The translations under genes were made by a program, and so were the position numbers. This document shows positions 50,501-62,500 of a stretch of DNA of 64,000 nucleotides, in pieces. The stretch is from Aurelia coerulea (taxonomy: Eukaryota > Cnidaria > Scyphozoa > Semaeostomeae > Ulmaridae). The DNA is taken from the NCBI GenBank assembly GCA_039566865.1, contig CM076949.1, forward strand, positions 5,547,501 to 5,611,500, in the 5' to 3' direction. A model generated the notes under the pieces. The model did not search any database. It was not told where the DNA came from and saw only the letters and a list, made by a program, of their open reading frames with translations. The first letter of the stretch is position 1; each line of letters opens with the position of its first letter.

Positions 50501-53500
50501 GGAAATATCATAGATGAGTTCACAACTATGTGTTCTTCGATCAAATCAACATTGCAATGGGGGAGGGGGGCCTATAGCAGTGGAAGGTAGTAGTTTGCAT
50601 GCACGAAAGCAAGGCATCCCTCAACACGAAACTCATTTGTCTCGACGATTTTTGAGTCGGGAGTGCAGTATTCTTCTTAAAACACGATTTAATGCGGAGA
50701 GATTCTACCGCTCTGATTCCTTGAGTTTGTGTTGTTGTCGTATTTTTCTGAATCTCTGAAGGTGAAGGTGAAGCGCTAAGCGCTGGGATCGCAGAAATAG
50801 AGCAAACCTAATGGAGTCCGCGACCCCTTGTCATGACGCTCAAGTGGTGGGGTCCTACCGGGTATCGAACCCACTCCGCCTGACTGTTCTGGCTGCAAAG
50901 TCAGAGGATTACACCACTGCGCCACAACACCTTCAAAGCTACAATAAGATAAAGGAGGATTTCTTAGACTTCAGGTGGCCAAGATTATTTTTCAGATTGG
51001 TTTGCATTATTTAGATGTGCATGAATGAATCTAAGCAATAAACTTAGGTATTCTGTGTCAGTGCGCCACCAACAAAGCTAATCAATAACAGCCTGCTGTC
51101 TGTTCCAAGTTGCTGTCTGTCTGCTGCTATCTGCCTGCTGTCTGTCATCATCGAGACAGACGTTCCCATTCTCTCAATACAGGGTGGGCATTGCAGCCAA
51201 CCGTCCCATTTCGTAAAAGTAACACAGGCCAAACATATCTATCTTAACTAGGGCCAATAATATGGAATAGTCTAGCATCTGATTTAAAATCCACAAACAA
51301 TATCAACAGTTTTCCAAAATATACAGAGAGAGGAAGATGACGTATATGTGTACTACTGACACCTCGTATGCTCTCTTACACTCGCGACTCGGACCCGTTT
51401 CATCAAAAAGCAATTTCAAATTTATATTTTTATTTATTTATTTTTTCTTTTTTTCTGACAATCGTACATTTTCTGTTTAAGAAACCACCTCTGAGGGGAC
51501 CATTATGGAAATATGGTCAATTCGACCTTTTAATGCTATCCCTGCCACCACAATTAGGGGTGTTTTTATAGGTATTTGTTATCTAATTTGTATTAAAATT
51601 GTAATGTAAATGTCTCTATTTTTAGCTTTCAAAATATTTGAAATTTTTTAATTATTCTTGTGGCAAATTGATACATACCGGTACATACCCAGAGACTAAT
51701 GGCATTCTTTTTAGCACCATAAGCCTCACAGAACAGTGAATTAGATTTTGGTCATTCACTGACTTAGGCAGTCACTTCAAGTCAACGGCCGTCTATATGT
51801 CCTTCAGAATTTTGGTGAAAGGCTTGACTTTGTTTATTGAAACATTGACTTAAAGACTTCTCCCTGCTCTTCTTAGGTACAAATTATGGCCAATAGACAA
51901 CGCAGAATTTCAAGGCAGATGCACTTCCTTTGTACATGATGACACAATTAATTACAATTGGAATTACTTGGACCATTATGTTACTGGTGAAGGAGAAGAT
52001 TGCAATATGCTACTTGAAGTAGGTAATTCATAGATATACAACATCTAATCCTTCACAAAATATGCCACTGTTTGTTTTAACATTTTGATATATGAGGAGA
52101 AAGTTCAGTTTGATATTGTTGCTAACTCTAGTTAAATTTGACGGTTTTTTACTAAATTGATGTTTTCATGATTCATATGCCTAGTTTTACAGTTTTTATG
52201 AGTTATCTTTAACCTATAGGGTGTCCTAAAAACATTATGCCCCGTTTGGTTGGCTGCCGTGGGGAAACTGAATGGTGACTTTTTTGGAGGACAACAACAA
52301 GGGCAGATTTTGTAATACAATAGCAACAGTTGCGTTTGATTGACACCTCAATTCAAAGCGATTAGCGACTGCAGACAAAGGAAATTCTCTTAACCAGTAA
52401 TTCAAAACAAACAAAGCCGCAAAAGTTTCTCCGAAACTAGACGGGGTAACTCTCGCCTTGTGCAAACGAATGATGGTTTTTAAAAGAAGTTACGTGCTTG
52501 TAATGAAAGAAGAAGGATAAATTTAAACTTCTGTCTTGCGGATTTTGATTATTTGATTCAGAAGCCGAGAGAGAAGGCATTATAATTCTGACGTATTTAG
52601 GGCATAAATGAAACGTTTACAAAACGGCTCCTGAATCAAATAGACAAAATCTGCCAGACAGAACTTTAGATTTACCCTTCTTCTTTCATTATAAGCACAT
52701 AACTTCTCTTAAAAACCACCTTTCGCTTGCACAAGGCGAGAGTTTGCCCTACTAGTTTCGGGGCAACATTTGCGGCTTTGTTTGTTTTGAATTACTGGTT
52801 GAGAGAATTTCCTTTGTTTGCTGTCGCTAATCGCTTTGAATTGAGGTTCTTGATCTTGATATTCACTCGCAATTCACAATGCTCATCATATAGCCTTCGT
52901 AATACGGGGACTGACTTGAAATTACCGATGAAAAGGTCAGCAAATGGCCAGAGATGTTTCTCGTATAGAGGCGCAAAACTGTGGAATAGCCTCTCAGCCG
53001 AGTCAAAGCAGGCATCCTCTTTGTATAGTTTCAAGAATAGCATTTAAACAGGGGTTTCTTTCTTTTATTGTAAATTTTTCCTTATCATTGTACATTTGTT
53101 TTGAATATTGTAAATAGGGTTTTATACTTTAATTTGTTTAATAGCTTTTAATTTAAAACTTTTGCAGATTGTAATTATTGTTTTATCGGAGGGCCCTTTG
53201 AAAACCAGCTTCTGCTGAAGGGCAACCCTCCTTAAAAGAATTAAATATGAAATATGAAATATAAATTTAGGTGTCAATAAAGCGTAACTGTTGCTATTGT
53301 ATTACAAAATCTGCCCTTGTTGAGGACAACAGAAGTGCTGTTTTTGAAGCAACCACATATTTTGCCTTTCACCTCCTCTAAGTCGTCAACCCAAACACTT
53401 GTCAGATCGACTCAAACAAGCTCTAAGTTGAAGCAACATATGGCTCAAATCTTTAAAAAGGTCGGTGTAAAATTCTATTACAGTTTTCTTTTAATTGAAT

Positions 53501-56500
53501 GGCTTGGAAGGAACTTGGGGCTTTTTGCTGTAAATCTGCCATGGAAATTTATTGATGTCTTGATTAGTTTCAAAATGGCGGCATTTATTAAATTTGTGAG
53601 GCTATGACGTCATGAAATGTCTAAATCCTAAATAAGAAAAGTTACAGATTTCTGCTTGCCACCATATTGTAGACCTTGATAAACTATGGTTTCTTGCAGA
53701 TTGTATCATTTTTCCTCTATTGGTTTAGGATTTACGATGATTCACATTTTTCAAAATTTTCCATGAATTTTTCAAAAATAATTAAATTGCCGCCATTTTG
53801 AAAGAAAATCAAGATATAAAGTAAAGTACCACAAGTTCCTTTCAAGCCATTCAATTCAAAGAAAAATGTCAAAGAATTTTACACCCACATTTTTACACCA
53901 AAATTTGAGAGATTTGAGCCCTAAGCTAGTTGAAGCCTACCCTATGCAACTGTGTACAATCCGAGACAATTAAAGCTACAGCTCCTGCATAGCGGCCTCA
54001 CAAACAGGGCAAAATTTTTGGGACACCCATCCTGTAAAGATTTTATATCTGTCTGGCTTTAGGATATGAAATATTGGCGTGTGCGATTTCTTCTGCTTCC
54101 AAGAAAAGACAATTCAGACGAGGGAACGAAATATTCAGGTGATACAAAGATGATAGAAATCGAAGGATTTCTGAAATTCATGGAGGGTTTGAATGGAATT
54201 AAAAGACCAATAAATCAGAGAATGTTGTTCATTTGTAGGGTATGTATGTTTGCATCACATAGAGGAAAACCTGTTTTTAAACATCATGTATAAGAAACAA
54301 AGTAGTCGTTGCATCTGCCACAGTTCACAGTCACCTAAAGTTTGCCTCGCATGAATTTAAGGACCAGATTCTGTTTAACTAACTGCAAAACTATAGAGCT
54401 AGAAAGCATGAGTCCGTACTGCGAAAGCTTTTATTTCATCTTGGAAGAAATCTTTTTTCTGCACAAGCTGCTTGAAGTTGTTTATATCATTTCACAACAT
54501 TGGCCCAAAGATAATGTATTAGGGCCTGTTCATATGGAGAAAGTTTCCCCTGCATTTTCTCGTTTTACCGGGAAAATTGCTCAGCCGAGATCCCGCCTCA
54601 TATAGCGTTACCACATAAAATAGAACGAGCGTTCACACGAGAAAACATTTTCCCAGCTAGCCGAGATCTCGCTTGAACTCTACCGGGATCCCGCCCAGGC
54701 GAGGAAATAGTTTCTCCTATGAACACATTTTCCCGGCTAGGCGGGGAAACTTCTTTGTTTATCGTTAATCCTTTCGAATCCTTTGGTGTCAGAGACAAAT
54801 CGTTAATCCTTTCGAATCCTTTGGTGTCAGAGACAAAGAGCTATTGTTTTGTTTCCCTGGCTTGCCGGGGAAACTTTTCTCATATGAAAGGTCAAAGAAC
54901 ATTACCTCGGCTGAGCGAGTTTCCCGGTGAAGCGGGAAAATGCCGGGGAAACTTTCTCCATATGAACAGGCACTTAGAGCAGAATTCTAGCATCAAGTTG
55001 TAGAAATACTTTTTGTTTATTTGCTTTAGAGAGGTTAAGATTGTCCGAATTTTTAGCACTCCATTTTCAGCTTAAAAAGCTGGAGCCCTGTGAGGCGATC
55101 CGATACTCTTTTGCTCAAACATACATTTTTATTGTGTGATGAATATCCAAAGAATTGTTTGTGTCACCTTGTTTGCTTTTGGTAGACTTTATGCTTTTTA
55201 TGATTCCTTTTAGAGGCCTACTGCAGAAGACCAGAAGGCATATATGGAGAGGCGTGAGACAGTGACGGAAGATCGCAAGAAAGGAGAGAAAACTGAATCT
55301 GAAAGTACCCTAAAAGGTAAAACTACCCCAAACGGAACACAAAAGAAGAGTACTCCCAACAAAGAAAGTCCGATGGATGCACGTGAAAAAAGACACAGAC
55401 GCAAACAGTCAGCAGCTTCTGATGATATTGTTGATGATCAGAAAGGTGGAACCGCAGAACGTCCCGTAGAGAAACACGCAGAACGCCCTGCAGAGAAGCC
55501 CACGGAACGCCCTGCAGAGAAGCCAATGGAACGCCCTTCTGAGAAGCCAATGGAACGCCCTGCTCCTCATAGGTAAGCCAGCGGAGGTACCTTTATCAAT
55601 TTATTGATGGTATCCTGAAAAAACAGGAGGGAGAGACTGAATGGTCGCTGTGGCTGCTACGGGGATCGCCGCTGATGCTTATAAGCAACCTCGTTCCCAG
55701 GGTTTCTTACGTCATACGCAGATCACAAAGCCGATTGAACACTCTGGTACTACCCTTGTACACTTTGCTTAACTCTGTAAAAAATGGACAGATCAGCAGC
55801 CATATGGATTGTACAGTCGGCTAGGTAACGCTGATTATGCGACCTCGATTCCAAACAACAAAGCAACATTGTAATGATCGTTACTTTGTGACAAGATGAC
55901 ATTGTTGTTATTAGAATAATTAGGAAATTTCCGAGAAATGATTTCTGTCTGCCATTGTTTTCGAATAGCCAATCAATTTGTGGAACAGCCTCTTGTATCC
56001 CAGAGCAGAGGTAGAGCAACGAACTCACTCTAGAGACGAGATTGGCCTTTGAATTGATTTGTTTTGAAGCATCATTCGGGAAACGTGGCTTGATGGTGCA
56101 TTTGACAAGAGGGAATGCGACGATTAAACAACCATGATTAAATCTCGAATTATCCTGAAATTGCAATATGACGTAGTCAACTATATTCGTCAATTGTTCA
56201 TCAAATTTGACAAAAATTTGTTAAAAAAAGAATTTGTCATCTTTATCAACATCTGCTTGGGTGGTTCTAATCATGATTATCGTAGCATTCTTTCTTATCT
56301 GATTTGTTTTGGATGTAATTCCCGAGCCAGTCAATTGTAGACATGAGAATAAGCTTATTTTTATTGCTAGGAACACGGGCGGTAGGAAACGCTGAATTTA
56401 GAAAAAGCTTTACGAGTGATACATCGAGTTATTCCTATCCTAATATATCATTCCATTCGTGATATATCGACTTGTTTACCTCCTGTGTCTACCTATCCTG

Positions 56501-59500
56501 CGAAGGCGCCATTTTAGTCCCATTGATATGGCTTCAAGGGCCCTAGAGTAATTATGCCACTCAAGTGTGGTAACATGAAACGGAAAACCAGAGAATCTTA
56601 TGTTAGAGGAGTTTCCGTTTGAGTGGCATACTTGCGCTAGGGCCCTTGAAGTCATATCAATCGGATTGAAATGCCGCCTTCGCAGGAGAGTTAGACACAG
56701 AAGGAAAACAAGTCGATGTATCATGTATGGAATGATATATTAGGATAGGAATAACTCGATGTATCACCCGTAAAGCTTTTTCTAAATTCAGCGTTTCCTA
56801 CCGCCCGTGCTAGGATGCATTGATTCTACAGAAAAGAAATTGTGCTATTTTTCAGTCAAATTCTCCGCAAATACGTTCAAGAGGTCCGTAGCTATGGATA
56901 ATGGTCCCATCAATGGGCAGATGGTAGAAAATATATGAAATTTTCTGGAAAGGGACAATTGAAGAGTCTAACATATCTAAACCAGCAACAAAAATATGAC
57001 TGATGGTTGATCTTTCTTTCAGCGAAGAGAATACTGAAGATAAGTATGCGATTCCATCAAAAATGCCTCCGAAACACGCACTGGAAGCAACATCGCCTTT
57101 GGAAGACATCGTCAAAGCCATGCAAAACCCTGAGTAAGGTTTTACTTTCTTTTGGTGTCTTCGTTTGAAATTTGTTGTTATACAATACTAAACTGACCCA
57201 GTTTCTTGTTGTTTGATTTTTAGAAAGAAAGAGAAGAATTTTAAATCTTTAGGAAGTGGTCAGTGGTCCTAAATGCCTACAGGAAAACCTACACATTATT
57301 GTAGAACGCATGGTAATGGACGCTATAGTTCTTTTTGACCATTATCTTGCCTTTTGAACTATTTCCTAGTCTACTGCACATTGCTCATCACATTCAGCTG
57401 CAGAGCGTTAACTGTTTAGCTGTCATGATAGCTCTTGATAGAAACATCTTTTTCCTCATGTTTTGATGTGGAGACGAAGTAATGACCCTATTGTTTTGAC
57501 ACATTGTGTTTCAGCTTTGCTGTGAGCAAATCAACATTGAGGCTCACGATCGCATGCGCATTGTTGCTATTGTTTCTTCTCTTGTTCCCAACGGTCAAGC
57601 TAATTTGCATAATACGTCATTGCGCATGTGATCTGGAATCTTTTTCGGGGGATTCATTGAGGCTAACAACTTAAGGCCTGTTTATATGAGGAAAAACACC
57701 TCACCTGCCAGATCCGGGGCTGACAGACGAGGTAAATTTCAGCCACTGTTTATATGACATTTCTCACCTCCCCTTTTAGCCCTTGGGCTGAGAGGCGAGA
57801 TGCAGTAAATTAAAGTCTTTCTTCCGTTAAATCAGAACTAATTAACCTATAAGAATCAACGAATAATTCAGTTCACCTCACCATACCGATGGTGTTTCGT
57901 TTATATGGAAAAATTTCGCCTCACCCCTAGGTGAGATTCCACCTTTGTTGAGGTGGGGTCTCGCTAATACGGTGGTGTTGGATTCGATATATAAACGAGA
58001 AATGAAAATACAAAGGAATCTATGGGATGGTGGAATCTCGCTTGTCAGCCCTGGGGCTGGCAGGTGAGATGTTTTCCCTCATAAACAGGCCCTAAGCCTG
58101 CTCTTACCCCTAATAAGTACCAGGTGAGTCAGAAAAACTATGGCGTGTTCGACAAGCCACATTTTGATCGTTACTGTGCATGCGATCGTGAGCCATCTTC
58201 AGGGGATTCCTCAAGGCTCATAACTTGGCCTGCTCATATCCCCATTATTATTAAAAAGCCATATCTTCTTTTCTGTTAGGTATGGCTTGAGTTTTTTGCC
58301 AGAGCAGGCTGGACTGCGAAATTCGACGTTCATCAGTGCAGAAGCAGTGGCATGGATGATTAAAAGTATCGATGGTATTGACTCGAAAACCGAGGCAGTG
58401 CAACTTGGTCAGGTATGAAATTCAGCAGCGCTTGTTTACCGAGAAATACCATAATATTTGATGCGCCAAAAGACAAGGACAGATTTTGTAAGACAGTAGC
58501 ATCAATCGCTTTGATTGACGCCTCAATTCAAAGCGATTAGCGACTGTAGACAAGGAAATTCTCTAAACCAATGATTCAAAACAAACAAAGCCGCGAAAGT
58601 TGCCCTGAAACCGGTTGGACAAACTATTGCCTCGTGCACGCGAAAGGTTGTTTTTAAGAGAGAGTATGTGCTTGTAACGAAAGAAGAAGGATATATCTAA
58701 AGTTCTGCTCGGAAAATTTGGTTTATTTGATTCAGAAGCTGAGCAGAAGGCATTGCAATTCTCGCATGCTTTGGGCTCAACTAGAAAATTACTGCTCAGC
58801 TCCTGGATCAAATAAACAAAATCTGCCAGGCAAATATTTCGATTTATCTTTCTTCTTTCGCTATAATCCCATGCCTCCTCTTAAGAAGCACTTTTCGCGT
58901 GCACAAGGCGGCACTTTGCTTTGCTAGTTCGGGGCAACTTTTGCGGCGTTATTTGTTTTGAATTACTGGTTGAGAGAATTTCCTTTGTTTGCAGTCGCTA
59001 ATTGCTTTGAAATTCCAGTGTCAATCAAAGCAACTGATGCCGTTTTCTTACAAAATCTGTCCTTGTTGCGCTAAAATGAACTTTACATTGTGGACAGACA
59101 ACTGCAAGGATGAAGGAAACTGTTTGAGCGATTTTCAATTTCTTTGCTTTCCAAAACTTTGAAAATACTTACCTAAACTTAGAGACATATAACTTGACTG
59201 TTTTTCTTCAGCGCAGTTGCGGCTAAGACGAGCAGCTTGATCTTTGTCGATCTAAGAAATCCGCTAACGTTCGAAATGACAACGTTTTCATCTTTTTGAT
59301 TTATAGACCAAGAAAAGAAATGATCAGTGGTTGAATAGTTTCAGTGCATCGAAAGATTATTTTGTTTTGAGTTCATTTGACGCGCCCACTAATTTGGGGG
59401 TTTCATTGTCTTTGAGTATAGTAAGCTTGCCTGAGAGCTTGATTTATCACAAAATTGACCAAAACATCTGATTCTTTTTATTGCACCGTCGGTCCAGCTC

Positions 59501-62500
59501 GTCGTTTACGATGGTTTCTTGTGCTTTTCTTTTCTTTTGACCATTGAAAGCTATCAGACGATGTTTTGTTTGTCTTTTTGCCTTTTATTTAAGAAGCAGT
59601 CATACTTACTTGGTTTTGTACAGGGTGTCCCAAAGAAATTGTGCCCCGTTTGCCTGAAGATTGGGACAAAAGTCTAAATGATTCTCGCCAACATTTTATG
59701 TGATGTTGATCTTAAGATGTTCAAATAAAGTTTGCTGCAATCCCAGTAAAAATCCGTTGAAAAATTATGGAGCTATGACCTTTAGAAGACCAAATTTGCT
59801 AGATGACTCAAACCAGCGGTCAGCCATTTTGTCTTACCATTTTGCAGCGATAAATAGCTTCATGTGAGGTAAGAAATAGTTTATTTGGGGTAAAGGAAAG
59901 TTGAACTCTCTGATGATTATCTGAGTTTTCACAAGAGCTATGACATTTGAGGCTGCTGTTTCATTTCATCCATGAAGCTATTTATCGCTGCAAAATAGTA
60001 AGAGAAAATGGCCGACTGCTGGTTTCAGTCATCAGGCAAATTTGGTCTCCTGAAGGTCATAGCTCTATCATTTTTCAACGGATTTTTACGGGGATGGTCG
60101 CAAACTTTAATTGAATATCTGAAAAGCAACATCATGCAAAAGTTTGGAGAGAATCTTTTGCTGTTTTGTCGCAATCTTCATGCAAACGGGGCACAACTTT
60201 TTTGGTACACCCTGTATTGTTGAAGCTTTCGGCTCGTGTCTGAGGCCTCTTCAGTAACTCACGCTTTTAGACAGGACTAACGATTTTCTCGGTAGGGATG
60301 GGACATGCTCCCCTGAAATTCATAAGTTAAAGACAGGACTGCAATAAACTGTGAATTCGAATCTGCAAATGTGTTTTGATTTACTGTTTTCATCGAAATG
60401 TATTTCTTTCAGCGTATGCTTGATGCAAATTTGATCATGCACGCATCACAATCTGAGGCACAGTGTTTCGTAGATGGCATGTTTTTATTCTTCATCAAAT
60501 CTACTGAAAAAGCGGACGGTAAGAAGAACTTTAATATGCCTCTCTTTGCCATTTCTCACTTGCTAACACGTGTTGAAGTCATTGCTGTAGGACAGACATA
60601 TTTGGATAATTTGATTGCTATTTTGTGCCGTTTTAAAGTTGTCCTGAAGGGGCTTTCTCGAGAAATTCCCTCATAATCTCAGAACGGGCTGGCTGATTTC
60701 AGTCAGGTAAATTTCAAATATTGTTTGAAAATGTTCACCACAAAATATTGTATTTGCCGATATTATTGCCTTGATATCGCGGGAGCAGTGTGGTCTTGCA
60801 AACTGTGACTGTTTTATAAAGGTTCATTAGATATCAGGGATAAGGATAAGGATAAGGATACCCTTATCACTGCTTGAAATGAATTTTCCACTTATTTCTT
60901 TGCAGATAAATCAGAAAAGAGCCGCAAAATTTCGTTGTTTACATCGTTTGGGAAAAAGAGAACCGAGGAAGAACTGTTGATGAATTACAACATCAAATGG
61001 TTTGAAGTCGAAGTTTGGCGTGGCAAGCCAGCTGATGAAATACCAGAATACTTGAAAACAGATGTACCTGAGTCTCCTGTGAAAAGTCCGATGAGTCCCA
61101 ACAGAGAAAAGAGATCTAGGGCCGGTGGGTATTATTAGGAGGGGGGGGGTGAGCCAATGTGTCTCCATGACTGTTCAAAACTGAACTGTTGTTAGTGGGA
61201 TTGCTATAGGAATAGTTTAAAGGTGACCAAATAGAAAAACGTAGACATAATAAGCATAGGGCTCAAATCTTTCAAATCTTTAAAAAGGTGGGTGTAAAAT
61301 TCGATGCCATTTTCCTTTGAATTGAATGGCTTAAAAGGAACTTATGGTACTTTCCTCAAAATCTGCCGTGGAAATTTTTTGAAATATTGATATTTTTCAA
61401 AATGGCAGCAATTCAACTATTTTTGAAAAAAATCATGGAAAATTTTGAAAAAATTTAAATCATCCTAAATCCTAAACCAATAGAGGAAAAATGATATAAC
61501 CTTCAAGAAAACCATGTTTTATGAAGGTCTACAATATGGTAGCAAGCAGAAATCTGTAGCCTTTCTGGTCTTGAATTTAGAAATTTGATCACGTCACAGC
61601 CTCAAATTTGATGCCACCATTTTTAAATTTATCAAGATATCAATAAATTGCCACGGTAGATTTTCAGCAAAGTATCCTAAGTTCCTTTCAAGCTATTTGA
61701 TTCAAAGAAAAATGTGATAGAATTTTACACCAACCTTTTTTAAAGATTTGAGCCCTATACTGACATAATAGAGGATTGGTAACTTTGGGATAATGATATT
61801 GATAATAATAACAATCTATTTGTTTAAGATTGGCAGTATGCATATGTAGTGCACATCAAAATGTGCACTGTTTTGTTTTATAACAACGAATCTGCATAAT
61901 ATACAAGACAATCCAACTCTTTACATAATCTATTTACAGAATCTGCAAGTGCATGTACTTCCATTCTATTGTCTGATTTTTCGTTTGAAAAAGAGGACAC
62001 TATCACAGCTCTTTACGAAATTCTTTGAAAGTTCACAAGTGCATGAATATCAGTCTAAAATTGGAGGCCGATTTTTGGAATCTTCCAAAACACTATTTGC
62101 CAAATCACTTGTAATCATGGAACGGAAAGACTGATCTCGACCAAACAAATTTTCATATTTAAGTTAGCCGTTTTTTACATTCCAATAAAAATGTACAATA
62201 CAAATTTACTAGTTACGCTACTTACAAAATATTTAAATACACAACAAGGACGATGCCACTAGATGCAAAATACTATGAATATTCCGTGGCATCACAAAAA
62301 ACTAAGACGACATACATATGAATAATCAAAGGAAAAACAACGAGACATGGGGAAAAACCAAGCAAAGAACACTACATTCTGTCTCAATTTAGATATTAGG
62401 CAAAATTGTCCGTGAATAACAACAGACAAGATGTTTGCTGGTAGTTAGCTTTTAGACGTTAGCCTTTCTTCTATGCAATGAATTTCAAAGAAACGCTTTT

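Noticed and set aside
50841..50930. Functional tRNA gene
   Set aside because: A and B boxes are present but the anticodon arm does not pair properly, and related copies share a SINE body and tail.
57225..57270. Additional DEPDC5 exon after exon 15
   Set aside because: An acceptor-like TTTTTAG precedes it, but the frame hits a stop within about 10 codons, and exon 15 to exon 16 already joins in phase.
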